The notes under the pieces: generated by a model | What the model saw: only the letters and a program-made list of their open reading frames with translations | The model's database searches: none | What the model was told of the DNA's origin: nothing | From: Metallibacterium scheffleri | Lineage (GTDB): Bacteria; Pseudomonadota; Gammaproteobacteria; Xanthomonadales; Rhodanobacteraceae | Assembly (NCBI RefSeq): GCF_002077135.1 | Contig: NZ_LDOS01000002.1 | Coordinates: 1,347,865 to 1,411,864, forward strand | DNA length: 64,000 nt | Reading direction: 5' to 3' | Position numbers and translations under genes: made by a program | Shown here: positions 17,767 to 29,322 of the stretch, piece after piece | How positions within the stretch are numbered: position 1 is the stretch's first letter | Layout: the number at the start of each line of letters is the position of its first letter

Positions 17767-19041
17767 TCATCCTTGGCCGGGGTGACGCACCTGCCCGTTG
17801 CCGCGCACCACGTAGCGCTCGATGGTCAGCGATTCGGCGCCCATCGGGCCGTAGGCGTGCAGGCGCGTGGTGGAAATGCCGATCTCGGCGCCCAGGCCCA
17901 GCTCGCCGCCGTCGTTGAAACGCGACGACGCGTTGACCATCACCGCGGCGCTGCGCGTGCCGCGCACGAAGCGTTCCGCCGCCTGCGCGTCGCCGGTGGC
18001 GATGACCTCGGTGTGGTCCGAGCCGTACTGCGCGATATGCGCCAATGCCGCGTCCAGGCCGTCGACCACGCGCACGGCAAGAATCAGGTCGAGGAACTCG
18101 GCGGCGTAGTCGTCGTCACTGGCGGGCCGCACCGCGTCCGACCACGCGCGCGTGCGCGCGCAGCCGCGCAGCTCCACGCCGCGCGCGGCCAGCGCGGCCA
18201 ACGCCTGCGGCAGAAAACGCGGCGCGATGGCGGCGTCGACCAGCAGTGTCTCGATGGCATTGCACACGCCCGGGCGCGAGGTCTTGCCGTCGATCAACAG
18301 CTCCAGCGCCATCGCCGGATCGGCGCTTTGCTCCACGAACAGATGGCACACGCCCTTGTAGTGCTTGATCACCGGCACGCGCGCGTGCTCGGCGACGAAG
18401 CGGATCAGACCCTCGCCGCCGCGCGGGATGGCCAGATCGACCAGATCGCTGAACTGCAGCAGCTCGACCATGGCCTCGCGGCTGGGGTCCTGCACCAGCG
18501 TCACCGCTGCGGCCGGCAGACCCTGTGCCTGCAATGCCGCGCCCAGCACGCCGGCGATGGCGGCATTCGACTGCCGCGCCTCCGAACCGCCGCGCAGGAT
18601 TGCCGCATTCCCCGCCTTGAGGCACAGCGCCGCGGCATCGGCGGTGACGTTGGGACGCGCCTCGTAGATCATCGCGATCACGCCCAGCGGGATGCGCACG
18701 CGCTCGACCACGAGACCGTTGGGGCGCGTCTCGCGCTGTGTGACCTTGCCGACCGGATCGGGCATCCCGGCCACCGCGCGCACCGCCGCGGCCATGGCAG
18801 CGACGCGCGCAGGATCGAGTTTCAGGCGATCGAGCAACGCGCCCTGCGGTCCTGCGGCTCGGGCCGCGTGCATGTCGCGCGCATTGGCCTCCAGAATGTC
18901 CGCGCTGCCGTCGGCCAAGGCGTCGGCCATGGCGACCAGCAAGGCATGCCGTGCATCGGCATCGAGCGCTGCAATGGCGATCGATGCCGCATGGCAGGCC
19001 TCGGCCTGCAGGCGCAGCGTGCTGCTCGATCCGCGGCTCAT
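17767..19041 (-). CDS. proA: Gamma-glutamyl phosphate reductase
   Basis: 424 residues, an aldehyde-dehydrogenase-fold enzyme. Clear motifs are [30 protein letters not shown] and [14 protein letters not shown] (catalytic Cys), with [23 protein letters not shown] near the C-terminus. It reduces gamma-glutamyl phosphate to the semialdehyde for proline. It is the last gene of the arg/pro cluster and overlaps proB by 4 bp. Confidence 0.97.
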   Translation of the reverse strand: MSRGSSSTLRLQAEACHAASIAIAALDADARHALLVAMADALADGSADILEANARDMHAARAAGPQGALLDRLKLDPARVAAMAAAVRAVAGMPDPVGKVTQRETRPNGLVVERVRIPLGVIAMIYEARPNVTADAAALCLKAGNAAILRGGSEARQSNAAIAGVLGAALQAQGLPAAAVTLVQDPSREAMVELLQFSDLVDLAIPRGGEGLIRFVAEHARVPVIKHYKGVCHLFVEQSADPAMALELLIDGKTSRPGVCNAIETLLVDAAIAPRFLPQALAALAARGVELRGCARTRAWSDAVRPASDDDYAAEFLDLILAVRVVDGLDAALAHIAQYGSDHTEVIATGDAQAAERFVRGTRSAAVMVNASSRFNDGGELGLGAEIGISTTRLHAYGPMGAESLTIERYVVRGNGQVRHPGQG

Positions 19042-20210
19042 GCGTGCGTGTCTCCCCCGCGGTCGGCTTCGCGCACCGCGGCCAGATCGTCACGATGCAC
19101 GATCTCCGCACCGCAGGTATAGCCCAGCAACGCTGCGATCTCGCGGCTGTGGTGGCCGGCCAGTCGCGCCACCTCGACCGCCGTGTACTGGCTGAGACCA
19201 CGCGCCACGGGCCGGCCTTCGGCATCGACGATTTCCACCAGGTCGCCGCGATGGAACTCGCCGCGCGCGCCCAGCACTCCGCCAGGCAGCAACGAGGCAC
19301 GCCCTGCGGCCAGCGCCTTGGCGGCGCCGGCATCGACACACACCTGCCCCGTACTCGGCGCGTGGCGCAGCCAGTACTTGCGCGCCTGCATGCGACTGGC
19401 CGGCGCCTGCACCAGCGTACCCTGCAGTTGTCCACGACCCAGCGCCTGCAACACGGCGGCGTCACGGCCACTGAACAAAGCGGTGGAAATGCCGGCGGCC
19501 GCGGCCTTGGCCGCAGCCTCCAGTTTGGTGCGCATGCCGCCGGTGCCGACGCTGCTGCCACTGTCGCCGGCCATGGCCATGACTGCGGGCGTGATTGCAT
19601 CGATGCGAGCCAGTGGCTGCGCATGCGGGGCCTTGCGTGGGTCCGCGCTGTACAGCGCGTCGACATCCGAGGCGATCAGCAGCAGGTCGGCGTCGACCAG
19701 CGCAGCGACGATCGCGGCGAGATTGTCGTTGTCGCCCAGCTTGAGCTCGTCCACCGCCACGGTGTCGTTCTCGTTGACTACCGGCAGCACGTCCAGCGCC
19801 AGCAGGCCGCGCAGTGTGACGCGCGCGTTGAGATAACGGCGGCGATTGCGCAGATCGTCGTGGGTCAGCAGCACCTGCGCCACCGGGCGCGCGCTCAGCG
19901 ATTGCCACAACGCGATCATCGGCGCCTGACCCAGCGCCGCCAGCGCCTGCCGCGCGGCGAGGTCGCCTGCGGCCGGCGCGTGTTCGCGCAGCAGCGCGCG
20001 ACCTGCAGCCACCGCGCCGGACGAGACCAGCACCACCTGCCGTCCCGCGGCATGGCTGGCGGTCACGAAATCGGCCAAAGCCGCCGCATGACGCGGGGTC
20101 AGCCCACCACCATCGGCCGCCAGCAGGTTGCTGCCGACCTTCAGCACCGCGCGCCGCCACGCCGGCAGCGCCTGCGGCTGCAGTGGCGATGGCGTGCGCG
20201 TCGCGGCCAT
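19038..20210 (-). CDS. proB: Glutamate 5-kinase
   Basis: 390 residues. The amino-acid kinase domain has [35 protein letters not shown] and the Lys region [15 protein letters not shown]-terminal PUA domain follows (about residues 285-370, starting [20 protein letters not shown]). It makes gamma-glutamyl phosphate, the first step to proline; the kinase is usually inhibited by proline. The ATG at 20210 is chosen because it precedes the family N-terminus and clears argH, which ends 10 bp upstream. Confidence 0.96.
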   Translation of the reverse strand: MAATRTPSPLQPQALPAWRRAVLKVGSNLLAADGGGLTPRHAAALADFVTASHAAGRQVVLVSSGAVAAGRALLREHAPAAGDLAARQALAALGQAPMIALWQSLSARPVAQVLLTHDDLRNRRRYLNARVTLRGLLALDVLPVVNENDTVAVDELKLGDNDNLAAIVAALVDADLLLIASDVDALYSADPRKAPHAQPLARIDAITPAVMAMAGDSGSSVGTGGMRTKLEAAAKAAAAGISTALFSGRDAAVLQALGRGQLQGTLVQAPASRMQARKYWLRHAPSTGQVCVDAGAAKALAAGRASLLPGGVLGARGEFHRGDLVEIVDAEGRPVARGLSQYTAVEVARLAGHHSREIAALLGYTCGAEIVHRDDLAAVREADRGGDTHA

Positions 20211-20220
20211 GATGCGGGCC

Positions 20221-21516
20221 TCAGGAAGCGAGCGCGTCGAGCCGGGCGCGCAACGCGTCGAGCCGCAGGTCGAGACCCGCGCCCGGCGATACCCGCTGCG
20301 CCAGACTGGCCTCCGGCGTGCGTCCCGATCCCGCATGGGTGGCTACGTTCGCCGCCGCGCGGTAAGCATCGCGGAACGGCACGCCGGCGGCGGCCTGCTC
20401 GATGGCCACGTCGGTGGCGTACATCGCCGGCTCGATGGCCGCGCGCATGGCGGCCTCGTTCCACTGCAGGCGCGCGAGCAGGTCCGGCAGCAGCGCCAGC
20501 GCCATCAGCCCATGGCGCACGCCGTGGTACAGCGAGCCCTTGGAGAACTGCAGATCGCGCTGGTAGCCCGATGGCAGCGACAGCAACTGCTCGATCTCGC
20601 AGCGCGCGGCGGCCACCGGCGCATAACTGGCGCGCAGCAATTCCACCACGTCCGGGTTGCGCTTGTTGGGCATGATCGAGCTGCCGGTGGTGTACTCCGC
20701 AGGCAAGACGACGAAGCCGAACTCGGCGGTGGTGAACAGCGACAGATCCCAGGCCAGGCGACGCAGGTCGAGCATGGCGCTGCCGAGGGCTTCCATCGCG
20801 GCCATCTCGAACTTGCCGCGCGAGAGCTGCGCGTACACCGGCGAGACCTGCATGCGCGCGAAACCCAGCGCCTGGGTCGTGTACGCGCGGTCCAGCGGCA
20901 GGTTGACGCCGTAGCCCGCGGCCGTGCCCAGCGGGTTGGCGTCGATCCACTCGCGTGTCTGCCGCGCGCGCAGCAGATTGTCGATGTAGCCTTCGGCGAA
21001 ACCGGCGAACCACATCGCGGTCGAGGACACCACCGCGCGTTGCAGGTGGGTGTAGCCCGGCAGCGGCAACGCCGGCTGCGCCGCGCGGTCGAGACACACC
21101 GTGGCGATGGCGCGGCAATGCGCCTCCAGCTCGTCGAGCTTGTCCTTCAGCCACAGGCGCGTGGCCACCAGGATCTGGTCGTTGCGGCTGCGCCCGGTAT
21201 GCACGCGGCGGCCGGCATCGCCCATGCGCTCGGTCAGGCGCGCCTCGATCGCGGAATGGCCGTCCTCGTAACGCGCGTCCAGCACGAAGGCGCCGCTTTC
21301 GAAATCCGTGGCCAGCACATCCAGCTCGCGCAACAGCGCAGCCGCATCGTCGCCACTGACCACGCCGATGTTGGCCAGCCCCTGCACGTGCGCCTTGCTG
21401 GCGGCGATGTCGTGCAGGAAGAACTCGCGATCGAGGATCACGTCGTCGCCGGCGGTGAACGCCATGATGCGCGCGTTGGTCGCGACGCCCGCCTTCTGCC
21501 ACAAAAGATCGCTCAT
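20221..21516 (-). CDS. argH: Argininosuccinate lyase
   Basis: 431 residues. It belongs to the fumarase/aspartase superfamily, with the signature [12 protein letters not shown] and the upstream motifs HTGRSRNDQ and LPGYTHLQ. It splits argininosuccinate into arginine and fumarate, the last step of arginine synthesis. It is a little shorter than the E. coli enzyme, like the form in Xanthomonas. The start overlaps the proS stop by 4 bp. Confidence 0.96.
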   Translation of the reverse strand: MSDLLWQKAGVATNARIMAFTAGDDVILDREFFLHDIAASKAHVQGLANIGVVSGDDAAALLRELDVLATDFESGAFVLDARYEDGHSAIEARLTERMGDAGRRVHTGRSRNDQILVATRLWLKDKLDELEAHCRAIATVCLDRAAQPALPLPGYTHLQRAVVSSTAMWFAGFAEGYIDNLLRARQTREWIDANPLGTAAGYGVNLPLDRAYTTQALGFARMQVSPVYAQLSRGKFEMAAMEALGSAMLDLRRLAWDLSLFTTAEFGFVVLPAEYTTGSSIMPNKRNPDVVELLRASYAPVAAARCEIEQLLSLPSGYQRDLQFSKGSLYHGVRHGLMALALLPDLLARLQWNEAAMRAAIEPAMYATDVAIEQAAAGVPFRDAYRAAANVATHAGSGRTPEASLAQRVSPGAGLDLRLDALRARLDALAS

Positions 21517-22874
21517 GGTGATTGCCTGCCTGTCTGATCCGCATCGAAAGGATGTTGCGCGGCCAGCGCCTGGAGCACGGCCTCCGCAGTGAGTTCGCGG
21601 CGCTCGCTGCTGGCGCGGTGTTTCAGTTCGACCGTGCCGGTTTCCAGCCCGCGCGGCCCCACGATCAGCTGCCACGGCAGACCGATCAGGTCCATCCGGG
21701 CGAACTTGGCGCCGGGGCGCTCGTCGGTATCGTCGTACAGCACTTCGGTGCCCGCTTGGGCCAACTGGTCCTTCAGCATCGCGCAGATAGCGTCGGTGCG
21801 CGCGTCGCCGACCTTGAGGTTGACCAGGCCCACGCGGTAAGGCGCCACCGCCTCGGGCCAGACGATGCCGTGCTCGTCATGGCTGGCTTCGATGATCGCG
21901 CCCAGCAGGCGCGACACGCCCACGCCGTAGCAACCGCCGTGGATCGGCCGCTCGGCGCCGTCCGGACCGGTCACGTGCGCCTTCATCGGCAGCGAATACT
22001 TGGTGCCGTAGTAGAAGATCTGGCCGACTTCGATGCCGCGCGCCAGCACGCGCTGCGCGTCCGGCACCTCGCGCTCGAAACGTGCCGCGTCGTGCACATC
22101 CCCGGTGGCCGCGTAGGGTGCGATCCACTGTGCGATCAGCGGCGATAGGTCGCCCGCGTAATCCACGTCCTCGCCCGGCACCGGCAACTGCAGCAGCGCC
22201 TTGTCGCAGTACACCGCCGACTCACCGGTCTGCGCCAGCACGATGAACTCGTGCGAGAGGTCGCCGCCAATCGGCCCGGTCTCGGCGCGCATCGGGATCG
22301 CGCGCAAGCCCATGCGCGCGAACATGCGCAGGTAGGCGACGAACATGCGCTGGTACGAGCGCCGCGCGGCTGCCTCGTCGAGGTCGAACGAATAGGCGTC
22401 CTTCATCAGGAACTCGCGGCCGCGCATCACGCCGAAGCGCGGGCGTTGCTCGTCGCGGAACTTCCACTGCACCTGGTACAGAGTCATCGGCAGGTTGCGC
22501 CAGGAATGCACGCAGGCACGGAAGATCTCCGCGACCATCTCCTCGTTGGTCGGCCCGTATAGCAGCTCGCGTTCATGACGGTCGCGGATGCGCAGCATCT
22601 CCGGGCCGTAGGCGTCGTAACGGCCGCTCTCGCGCCACAGTTCGGCCAGCTGCAGCGTGGGCATCAGCAGCTCGACCGCGCCGGCGCGGTCCATCTCCTC
22701 GCGCACGACGCGTTCGACGTTGCGCAGCACGCGCAACCCCAGCGGCAGCCAAGCATAGATGCCGGCGGCTTCCTGCCGAATCAGGCCGGCGCGCAGCATC
22801 AGCCGGTGCGAGGCAATCTGCGCCTCGGCAGGATTCTCCTTGAGGGTGGGCAATAGGTATTGCGAAAGACGCAT
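21513..22874 (-). CDS. proS: Prolyl-tRNA synthetase, short form
   Basis: 453 residues. The class II motifs are all present: [17 protein letters not shown] (motif 1), [25 protein letters not shown] (motif 2) and [14 protein letters not shown] (motif 3), with the anticodon-binding domain at the end. The roughly 180-residue editing (INS) insertion of the usual bacterial enzyme is absent: motif 2 leads straight into [18 protein letters not shown]. This short form is typical of Alphaproteobacteria. It sits between argC and argH, overlapping argH, which is unexpected for this cluster. Confidence 0.94.
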   Translation of the reverse strand: MRLSQYLLPTLKENPAEAQIASHRLMLRAGLIRQEAAGIYAWLPLGLRVLRNVERVVREEMDRAGAVELLMPTLQLAELWRESGRYDAYGPEMLRIRDRHERELLYGPTNEEMVAEIFRACVHSWRNLPMTLYQVQWKFRDEQRPRFGVMRGREFLMKDAYSFDLDEAAARRSYQRMFVAYLRMFARMGLRAIPMRAETGPIGGDLSHEFIVLAQTGESAVYCDKALLQLPVPGEDVDYAGDLSPLIAQWIAPYAATGDVHDAARFEREVPDAQRVLARGIEVGQIFYYGTKYSLPMKAHVTGPDGAERPIHGGCYGVGVSRLLGAIIEASHDEHGIVWPEAVAPYRVGLVNLKVGDARTDAICAMLKDQLAQAGTEVLYDDTDERPGAKFARMDLIGLPWQLIVGPRGLETGTVELKHRASSERRELTAEAVLQALAAQHPFDADQTGRQSP

Positions 22875-22929
22875 GGCGGGAACTCCTGAAGGACGGGGCG
22901 AACGATGGTGAAGTTGGCGGAATGCCGCT

Positions 22930-23904
22930 TCACGGTCGTGCCGCGGCGTCCAACGGAATGCCCTCCAGTTCGGGGTGGCCCAGGGCGCGGTTGAGGTTTT
23001 GCAGCGCCTGCGTCGCCGCGCCCTTGAGCAGGTTGTCCAGCGTCACCACCAGCACCGCGCGACGACCGTCGTCGCCCAGTGCGAAGCCACCGATCTCGGC
23101 ATGATGCCGGCCGGCGATGCGGCTGACCCAGGGCGGATCGTCCCGCACGCGCAGCAGCGGTTCGTGCGCATAGGCGTCACGGAACAGCGCGCGCAGCGCC
23201 GCGACGCCGTCCAGCGGCGACGCCAGCGGCGCGTGCACCGTCAGCGTGATGCCGCGAAAATACGCTGCGACGTGCGGCATGAACGCCACCGGCTGGCCAA
23301 GCCGGTGCGTGACCTCGCGCTCGTGCAGGTGCCCGGTCAGCTGGTAGGGCATGAGGTTGTCGCGCAGCTTGTCCGCATCGTTCTTGTCCGAGGGCGTGGT
23401 GCCGGCGCCAGAGTAGCCCGAGACGCCAAAGCAGGCCGGCATGCCGCCCAGCAGACCGCGCAGCGGCGCCAGTGCCAGCTGCATGGCGGTGGCGTAGCAA
23501 CCGGGGTTGCTGATGCGGCGCTGGCCAGCATAGTGCGCGCGGGTCAACTCGGGCAGACCGTAATACCAGGCCTTGTCGAAACGGTAGTCGGCCGAGAGGT
23601 CGACGATCAGCGTGTCCGGCGCGGCGGTGTCGATCGCCTCCACGTAGGGCGCGGCCTTGCCGTTGGGCAGCGCCAGCACCACCACGTCGGCGCTTCTGGT
23701 CGCCACGGCGGCGGGATCGAGGCTTTCGTAGCGAAGCTCGCCTTCGTAAGTGTCGTTGTGGTCGCTGACGCGCTGGCCGTCCAGCTCGCGCGAGGAAACG
23801 AAGCCCAGACGCAGATGCGGGTGGGCGTGGACGAGGCGGATCAGCTCGGCGCCGGCATGGCCACGCGCGCCGACGATGCCGACGGTGTGCACGTGCTCGC
23901 TCAC
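22930..23904 (-). CDS. argC: N-acetyl-gamma-glutamyl-phosphate reductase
   Basis: 324 residues with a GTG start. The Rossmann motif is [17 protein letters not shown], and the catalytic Cys lies in [30 protein letters not shown] near residue 220 is also conserved. It reduces N-acetylglutamyl phosphate to the semialdehyde. The GTG lies in GTGA, overlapping the stop of the upstream acetyltransferase gene, which supports the start chosen. The 55-bp gap to proS holds no obvious structure. Confidence 0.95.
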   Translation of the reverse strand: MSEHVHTVGIVGARGHAGAELIRLVHAHPHLRLGFVSSRELDGQRVSDHNDTYEGELRYESLDPAAVATRSADVVVLALPNGKAAPYVEAIDTAAPDTLIVDLSADYRFDKAWYYGLPELTRAHYAGQRRISNPGCYATAMQLALAPLRGLLGGMPACFGVSGYSGAGTTPSDKNDADKLRDNLMPYQLTGHLHEREVTHRLGQPVAFMPHVAAYFRGITLTVHAPLASPLDGVAALRALFRDAYAHEPLLRVRDDPPWVSRIAGRHHAEIGGFALGDDGRRAVLVVTLDNLLKGAATQALQNLNRALGHPELEGIPLDAAARP

Positions 23905-24527
23905 GATGCCGTCTCCGCGGGCGCATGGCGGTCGAGCCGCTCGCGCAGGTGGGCGCGCAGCGCCGGCCACTCGTGGTCGAGGATCGAGAACACCACCGAA
24001 TCGCGCACGCTGCCGTCGCGATGGCGCATGTGGTTGCGCAGCACGCCGTCCTGTTTCGCGCCCAGCCGCGCGATGGCGGCGCGCGAGGCGTGGTTGAACC
24101 AGCTGGTGCGCAACTCCACGGCGATGCAGCCCAGTGTGCCGAAGGCGTGCTCGAGCAACAGCAACTTGGCTTCGGTGTTGAGACCGGTGCGCTGCACGCG
24201 CTGCGCGTACCAGGTGTAGCCGATGCTGAGCCGCGGCACGCCCGGCGCAAGGTCGTAATAACGCGTGCTGCCGACGATGCTGCCGCCGGCATCGCACACC
24301 ACGAAGGGCAGCGCGCGGCCGGCGGCCTGCTCGGCCAGCGCGGTGGCAACGTAGGCCTGCACGCCCGCGGGATCCGGCACGCTGCTGTAGAACGACTGCC
24401 ACAGCGCGCCATCCTGCACGGCGCTGGCCAACGCGGATGCATGCGCGGCAGCCAGCGGCTGCAGGCGCACGTGTGTTCCGGCCAGTGTCGGTACCTGCTG
24501 CCAGCGTGCGCTCGTGGTGATCGGCAT
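23901..24527 (-). CDS. GNAT-family N-acetyltransferase (RimJ/RimL-like)
   Basis: 208 residues. It has the RimJ/RimL pattern: [12 protein letters not shown] near the start, [13 protein letters not shown] and [30 protein letters not shown] for acetyl-CoA binding, and [30 protein letters not shown] at the end. The substrate is unknown. It lies 4 bp after argB and overlaps argC, so it belongs to the arginine operon. It might acetylate an intermediate, but protein or antibiotic acetylation is equally possible. Confidence 0.85.
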   Translation of the reverse strand: MPITTSARWQQVPTLAGTHVRLQPLAAAHASALASAVQDGALWQSFYSSVPDPAGVQAYVATALAEQAAGRALPFVVCDAGGSIVGSTRYYDLAPGVPRLSIGYTWYAQRVQRTGLNTEAKLLLLEHAFGTLGCIAVELRTSWFNHASRAAIARLGAKQDGVLRNHMRHRDGSVRDSVVFSILDHEWPALRAHLRERLDRHAPAETAS

Positions 24528-24531
24528 GGCC

Positions 24532-25848
24532 TCAATCCGCCAACGTGGCCGGACGCTGCGCGCAGTGCGCCACGCAACGTTCGATGGTGGCAAAGTCGTG
24601 GATGCCGTACCAGAACACCTTCCAGCGCGGCTGTTTATAGCTGCCGTCGGACTCGGCGTAATAGAACGGATTGACCGGATTGCCGTGGCGCGAGCGCCAG
24701 AACAGGCGCGGATGCCCGGCGCGCATCACCTGCCAGATGGCGCGGCCCAGGCCCTCGCCCTGCGCGGCATCGAGCACGGCGAACTTGTCGAGGTAGGTCA
24801 TCTCGCCCTCGCGGGTGAGGATCATCGCGGCGCGGTAGTTCTCGCTCACGTAGACACAAACCGGCTGCACGCGCTCAAAGTAATCCGGCACCAGCACGCG
24901 GCCGAAGCTGGACTCGATCAGCGTGCGCAGCCGCGCGCGGTCCACGCCGTTCCAGTCATCGAAACGCAGCACCTTCTCGCCGCGCCGCACGAGCGTGCCG
25001 GAGCCCTTGTGCGTGAACAGCTCCTTGGCCAGTTCGGCCGGACGCGTGATCGACACCGACGAGGTCAGCGGCAGCGCATTGAGCAGGTCGGCGATCTGCT
25101 CGATCTTGACGCGCATGCCGCCGTTGATCCACGGCTGACGCAGCAACGGCTCGTAATCGGTGGACAGGTTGATCGAGTCGATCACCTTGCCGTGGTCGTC
25201 CAGCAACCCGCCGGTGCCGGTGAGGAAGATGATCTTGTAGGGCTGCAGCGCGCGCACCAGCTCGTTGGCGGCGAAATCGGCATTGACGTTGAGGATCTGG
25301 CCCTCGTCGGTCTCGCCCAGGCTGGCCAGCACCGGGATCGAGCCGGCGCGCAGGCTGGCCTCGATCGGCGCCAGGTCCACGCGCTCGACCTTGCCGACCA
25401 TGCCGTAGCGTTCGCGATCCAGATAGCGCGCGCTGAATACGCCGGACAGCACCGAGGTGGCGCGCGTATCCATCGCTTGCAACGCCTCGACCAGGCGCAG
25501 GTTCTGCTGCTGGAACACGCGCCGCACGATGCCCAGCGCCGGCGCGCTGGTCACGCGCAGGCCATCGATCGTCTGCTTCTCGATGCCGGCGGCGGCGAGT
25601 TCCTCATCGAGCTGCGGACCGGCGCCGTGCAGCACGATCGGCGTCAGTCCGACCTGCTGCAGGAAACCCAGCGAGGACGCCAGCTCGGGCAACTCGTCGC
25701 GCAGGATCGCACCGCCGACCTTGACCACGGCAAAGCGCTTGGCATCCAGCTCCGAGAAGCGCTTGAGGTATTGCTGGATCTCGCGCGCGCTGGCCATGCT
25801 CGAGAGCAGGCGCACGATGGTCTGGCGCAGGTTCTTGTGGGCGTCCAC
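24532..25848 (-). CDS. argB: Bifunctional N-acetylglutamate kinase / N-acetylglutamate synthase
   Basis: 438 residues. Residues 1-285 form an amino-acid kinase domain ([41 protein letters not shown]). Residues 290-438 form a GNAT domain of the vertebrate NAGS type ([53 protein letters not shown]). It catalyses the first two steps of arginine synthesis in one chain, as described for Xanthomonas NAGS-K. The GTG start directly abuts the argE stop. Arginine inhibition is likely, as in the known enzymes. Confidence 0.96.
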   Translation of the reverse strand: MDAHKNLRQTIVRLLSSMASAREIQQYLKRFSELDAKRFAVVKVGGAILRDELPELASSLGFLQQVGLTPIVLHGAGPQLDEELAAAGIEKQTIDGLRVTSAPALGIVRRVFQQQNLRLVEALQAMDTRATSVLSGVFSARYLDRERYGMVGKVERVDLAPIEASLRAGSIPVLASLGETDEGQILNVNADFAANELVRALQPYKIIFLTGTGGLLDDHGKVIDSINLSTDYEPLLRQPWINGGMRVKIEQIADLLNALPLTSSVSITRPAELAKELFTHKGSGTLVRRGEKVLRFDDWNGVDRARLRTLIESSFGRVLVPDYFERVQPVCVYVSENYRAAMILTREGEMTYLDKFAVLDAAQGEGLGRAIWQVMRAGHPRLFWRSRHGNPVNPFYYAESDGSYKQPRWKVFWYGIHDFATIERCVAHCAQRPATLAD

Positions 25849-26994
25849 TCAGGCGAGCCCCCGATCGATGATGGCATGCACGCGCGCGGCGTAACCCGCA
25901 AGCTGATCCAGCGCCACCCATTCATCGGCGCTGTGCGCCTGGGCGATGTCGCCGGGGCCGAACACGAAGCTGGTGCAGCCCGCCTGCGAGAACAGCGCGG
26001 CCTCGGTCCAGAAGTCCACCGCGTTGCCCACCGGCAGACCCAGTTCGTCGGCCAGATCGCGCGCGGCCAGGCGCCGCGCCTCGGCCTCGGCGATGTCACC
26101 CGCGGGCAGTGATGGGCCACGGAAGGTTTCCTCGAAGTGCGCGGGCGCGGGATCGGCCAGCGCCTGCAACTGCGCGAGGACGGCATCGGTATCCATCGAA
26201 GGCAGCGGGCGCAACCCGCAGCGCAGCTCGCAACCGGGTGCGATCACGTTGGCCTTGATGCCGCCTTCGATGCGGCCGATGTTGAAGCGCAGCCCGGTGA
26301 GCCCGGCGAAACGCTGGTGCGCTTGCGTGTCCACCCAGTCCAGCGCGCGCGCGCCCCAGCGCAAGGCTTGGTGCACGGCGCTGCTGGAGGCCTGCTGCAC
26401 GGCCGACGCATGACCCGCCACGCCGGCGAAACGCAGCAGCACCGAACTGATGCCGCGATGCGCCAGCACCACCTCGCCGTGCGTGGGCTCGGCGACGATC
26501 ACGGCATTGAAAGTAGGAATTCGGGACACTAGACCCTGGACTCGGGCAGGCGAATGCGCACGCAGGAACGCCGGCACGCAGCGCGCATCGTTGGCTTCTT
26601 CGTCGCTGGTGAACAGGAACGCGCAGGCGCCGTCGCTGTGTGTCGCCGCGGCCACCAGCGCCGCCGCCGCGCCCTTGATGTCGCAGGCACCCAGGCCGAT
26701 GGCGCGGTCTGCGGTCACACGCAGCGCGAAGGGACTGGCGCTCCACTGCGGCGCATCGGGCACCGTGTCCAGATGCACGTTGAACAACAGCCGCGGCGTG
26801 CCGCGCACCGCCAACAGACTCACGGCGCCGGCGCCGTGATCGGTCAGCGTGCAGGCGAAGCCGGGCAGTTGCTGCTGCAGATACGCGAAGATGCCGCCGC
26901 CGTCGATGGCGCGCGGCGGATTGCGCGTGTCGCAAGCGACCAGCGCGCGCAGATGCGCGAGCACTTCGTCGAGCAGTGCAGGGTCGCACCTCAT
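25849..26994 (-). CDS. argE: N-acetylcitrulline/acetylornithine deacetylase (M20 peptidase fold)
   Basis: 381 residues. Metal-site motifs of the M20 family are visible: LLFNVHLDTVP, GLGACDIKGAAAAL and FTSDEEANDARC (catalytic Glu), with VDFWTEAALFSQAG and FGPGDIAQAHSADE toward the C-terminus. In organisms with acetylornithine carbamoyltransferase, this enzyme removes the acetyl group from N-acetylcitrulline. That substrate is inferred from the presence of argF' in the same operon. The start shares one base with the argG stop (TGATG). Confidence 0.93.
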   Translation of the reverse strand: MRCDPALLDEVLAHLRALVACDTRNPPRAIDGGGIFAYLQQQLPGFACTLTDHGAGAVSLLAVRGTPRLLFNVHLDTVPDAPQWSASPFALRVTADRAIGLGACDIKGAAAALVAAATHSDGACAFLFTSDEEANDARCVPAFLRAHSPARVQGLVSRIPTFNAVIVAEPTHGEVVLAHRGISSVLLRFAGVAGHASAVQQASSSAVHQALRWGARALDWVDTQAHQRFAGLTGLRFNIGRIEGGIKANVIAPGCELRCGLRPLPSMDTDAVLAQLQALADPAPAHFEETFRGPSLPAGDIAEAEARRLAARDLADELGLPVGNAVDFWTEAALFSQAGCTSFVFGPGDIAQAHSADEWVALDQLAGYAARVHAIIDRGLA

Positions 26995-28184
26995 CAACGA
27001 TTCACCTCGGCCCACAGCGTGGAGCTCATGCCGAACAGCTTGATGAAGCCCTCGGCTTCGGCCACGCCCCAGTCGGCCGACTGCGCGTAGGTGGCGCCCT
27101 TGGCGTTGAGGATGTGCGGCGAGCGCACCGCCACCGCCTGCACGCCGCCGCCGTGGGTTTCCAGCACGACCTCGCCGTTGACCATGCGCTGGCTGCTGGC
27201 CAGGAACGCCTCCAGGTCGGTTTTCAGCGGATCGTGGAAGAAGCCCTCGTACACCAGTTCCACCCATTTGCGTGCCAGCTCCGGCTTGAAGCGGTTCTGC
27301 GCCTTGCTCAGCACGGCTTCCTCCAGCGCGCGGTGCGCGGCGAGCAGCGCGATCAGGCCCGGCGCCTCGAACACGATGCGGCCCTTGAGGCCGATGGTGG
27401 TGTCGCCGGTGTACACGCCACGGCCCACGCCATAGGCCGCGAACAGTGTGTTGAGCCGCGCCAGCAGCTGCTGGCCCGGCATGGCCTCGCCGTCCAGCGC
27501 CAGGGCCTCGCCGTGCGCGAAGCGCAGCGTCGCGCGCAGCGGCGTGGCCGGCCATTCGGCGCGCGGCGCGCACCAGCCGCGCGCCTCGGCGCCCGGTGCT
27601 TCCCAGCGGTCGATCTCGGCGCCGGACATGGTCAGGCCGAGCAGGTTCTCGTTGATGGTGTACTGCTTTTGTTTGGCGCGCACGCCGAAACCGCGCTGTT
27701 CGAGATAGGCCTGCTCGTACGCGCGCGTCTGCGTGTGCTCTTTCTGGATCTCGCGGATCGGCGCGACGATGGCCAGATCGGACAGCGCCTTGGCGGTGAG
27801 ATCAAACCGCACCTGGTCGTTGCCCATGCCGGTGCAGCCGTGGGCGATGGCGCGCGCATTCAATTCGCGCGCGCGGCGGATGCTGGCGGCGACGATCAGG
27901 TAACGATCGGATACCAGCAGCGGGTACTGGCCCTGGTACGCCTCGCCGGCCCACACGAAGGGCTTGACGAAGCCTTCCCAGAGCGCCGGCCCACCATCCA
28001 CGGTGACGTGGCTGGCCACGCCCAACTCGTGCGCGCGCGCCTCGATGGTGGCGCGCTCGGCGGCATCGACACCGCCGGTGTCGGCGAACACGGTATGCAC
28101 GGCCCAACCCTGCTCGCGCAGGTAGGGCACGCAGAAACTGGTGTCGAGGCCACCGGAAAAAGCGAGGACGATGTCTTGGCTCAT
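26994..28184 (-). CDS. argG: Argininosuccinate synthase
   Basis: 396 residues. The ATP pyrophosphatase P-loop is [14 protein letters not shown], and [14 protein letters not shown] and [15 protein letters not shown] are conserved. It condenses citrulline and aspartate. The ATG at 28184 is preferred over a TTG at 28193 because AGGA lies 10 bp upstream of it. It follows osmC by 28 bp and overlaps argE. Confidence 0.95.
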   Translation of the reverse strand: MSQDIVLAFSGGLDTSFCVPYLREQGWAVHTVFADTGGVDAAERATIEARAHELGVASHVTVDGGPALWEGFVKPFVWAGEAYQGQYPLLVSDRYLIVAASIRRARELNARAIAHGCTGMGNDQVRFDLTAKALSDLAIVAPIREIQKEHTQTRAYEQAYLEQRGFGVRAKQKQYTINENLLGLTMSGAEIDRWEAPGAEARGWCAPRAEWPATPLRATLRFAHGEALALDGEAMPGQQLLARLNTLFAAYGVGRGVYTGDTTIGLKGRIVFEAPGLIALLAAHRALEEAVLSKAQNRFKPELARKWVELVYEGFFHDPLKTDLEAFLASSQRMVNGEVVLETHGGGVQAVAVRSPHILNAKGATYAQSADWGVAEAEGFIKLFGMSSTLWAEVNR

Positions 28185-28212
28185 GGCTTGCAAATCCTGA
28201 TCGGGAAAGATG

Positions 28213-28686
28213 TCAGTCGGAGGAAACGACGATGCGCGGCTCGCAGCGCACCGGAAAATTCACGGAGTTGGCGATGAAGCAGGCGTGGTGCGCGGTCTCG
28301 TGCGCAGTTTCAGCCTTCACCGGATCACTGCTGGCGCTGATCGTCACCACGGGGCGCAGCACCACCTCGGTGAAATGGCCGCCGTCGCCTTCGGTGACCA
28401 TCGTGCCTTCGGCGGCATCGGTGTATGCCATCACCACGACGCCCGCCACGGCGGCCATGTGCAGATATGACAGCATGTGGCAGGCGGACAGCGCGGCCAC
28501 CAGCAGGTCCTCGGGATTGTGCCGGGTGGCGTCGCCGCGAAAGACGGGATCGGCGGAACCGGCCAGCGCCGGCTTGCCGGGAACGCGGATCACGTGGTCG
28601 CGGCTGTAGTTGCGATAGCCGTCCGTACCGCCGCCGGGATTGCCGGTCCATTCCACCTCGACGCGATAGTGATGCCGCTGGTTCAC
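28213..28686 (-). CDS. OsmC/Ohr-family peroxiredoxin
   Basis: 157 residues. The two redox cysteines are in [13 protein letters not shown] and [10 protein letters not shown], with the usual [10 protein letters not shown] motif between the two halves. The family reduces organic hydroperoxides in the cytoplasm. It overlaps paiB by 4 bp, so the two are coupled. Together they interrupt the arginine genes, between argF' and argG. Confidence 0.9.
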   Translation of the reverse strand: MNQRHHYRVEVEWTGNPGGGTDGYRNYSRDHVIRVPGKPALAGSADPVFRGDATRHNPEDLLVAALSACHMLSYLHMAAVAGVVVMAYTDAAEGTMVTEGDGGHFTEVVLRPVVTISASSDPVKAETAHETAHHACFIANSVNFPVRCEPRIVVSSD

Positions 28687-29312
28687 GCGTTCGCTGCCTC
28701 GTGCCGGGTCATCCAGGCGGCCAGTTCCGCGTCGCCGGCGGCATTGCGCTGGCGCAGCCCGTGAATCACGCCCAGGCGATTGGCTTCAGGATGGTTCTGG
28801 CTCAGCTTGAACTTGCCTTCGATGCGCTCGATCGAGACTTCGAGGCCGACGATCGCGCGCAACGACTTCTCGATGTGGTCGTCCGGCGCATCGCCGATCT
28901 TCCACGGCCGCGGCTGGCCCGCTTCATGGCGATCGGTCAAGGTTTCCAGCAGGCGACGCAGCCAGGTCGCGTCATCGATCACGCGCAGGCGGCCGCGCAC
29001 CTCGACCACGGCGTAATTCCAGGTCGGCACCTCACGCCCACTGACGTGCTTGCTCGGGTACCAGTTGGGGCTCACGTAGCCTTGCGGGCCTTGGAACAGC
29101 AGCAGCACCTCGGCACCGTCGGCTTGCGCCAGTTCGTTGCCGCGCGCGACATGGCCCGACAATCGTTGCGTGCCATCCAGCTCGAACGGCACCCAGTTGG
29201 CCACGATCCCGCCCGCGCCACCCAGCAACACCGTCGCCAACGGGTAGGCGCGCAGCAAGGCATCGAGCACGTCGCGTCGATTCTCGGCAAATGCTTTCGG
29301 CAGATACATCAC
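28683..29312 (-). CDS. PaiB-like FMN-binding protein
   Basis: 209 residues. It has MYLPKAFAENRRDVLDALLRAYPLATV at the N-terminus, GHVARGNEL and QGYVSPNWYPSKHVSGREVPTWNYAVVEVRG in the flavin-binding barrel, and KLSQNHPEANRLGVIHGL at the end. All are typical of the PaiB/FMN-binding split-barrel family. Bacillus PaiB affects sporulation and protease genes; the role here is unknown. It lies 10 bp after argF' and overlaps osmC. Confidence 0.88.
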   Translation of the reverse strand: MMYLPKAFAENRRDVLDALLRAYPLATVLLGGAGGIVANWVPFELDGTQRLSGHVARGNELAQADGAEVLLLFQGPQGYVSPNWYPSKHVSGREVPTWNYAVVEVRGRLRVIDDATWLRRLLETLTDRHEAGQPRPWKIGDAPDDHIEKSLRAIVGLEVSIERIEGKFKLSQNHPEANRLGVIHGLRQRNAAGDAELAAWMTRHEAANA

Positions 29313-29322
29313 GGCGCTCCGT

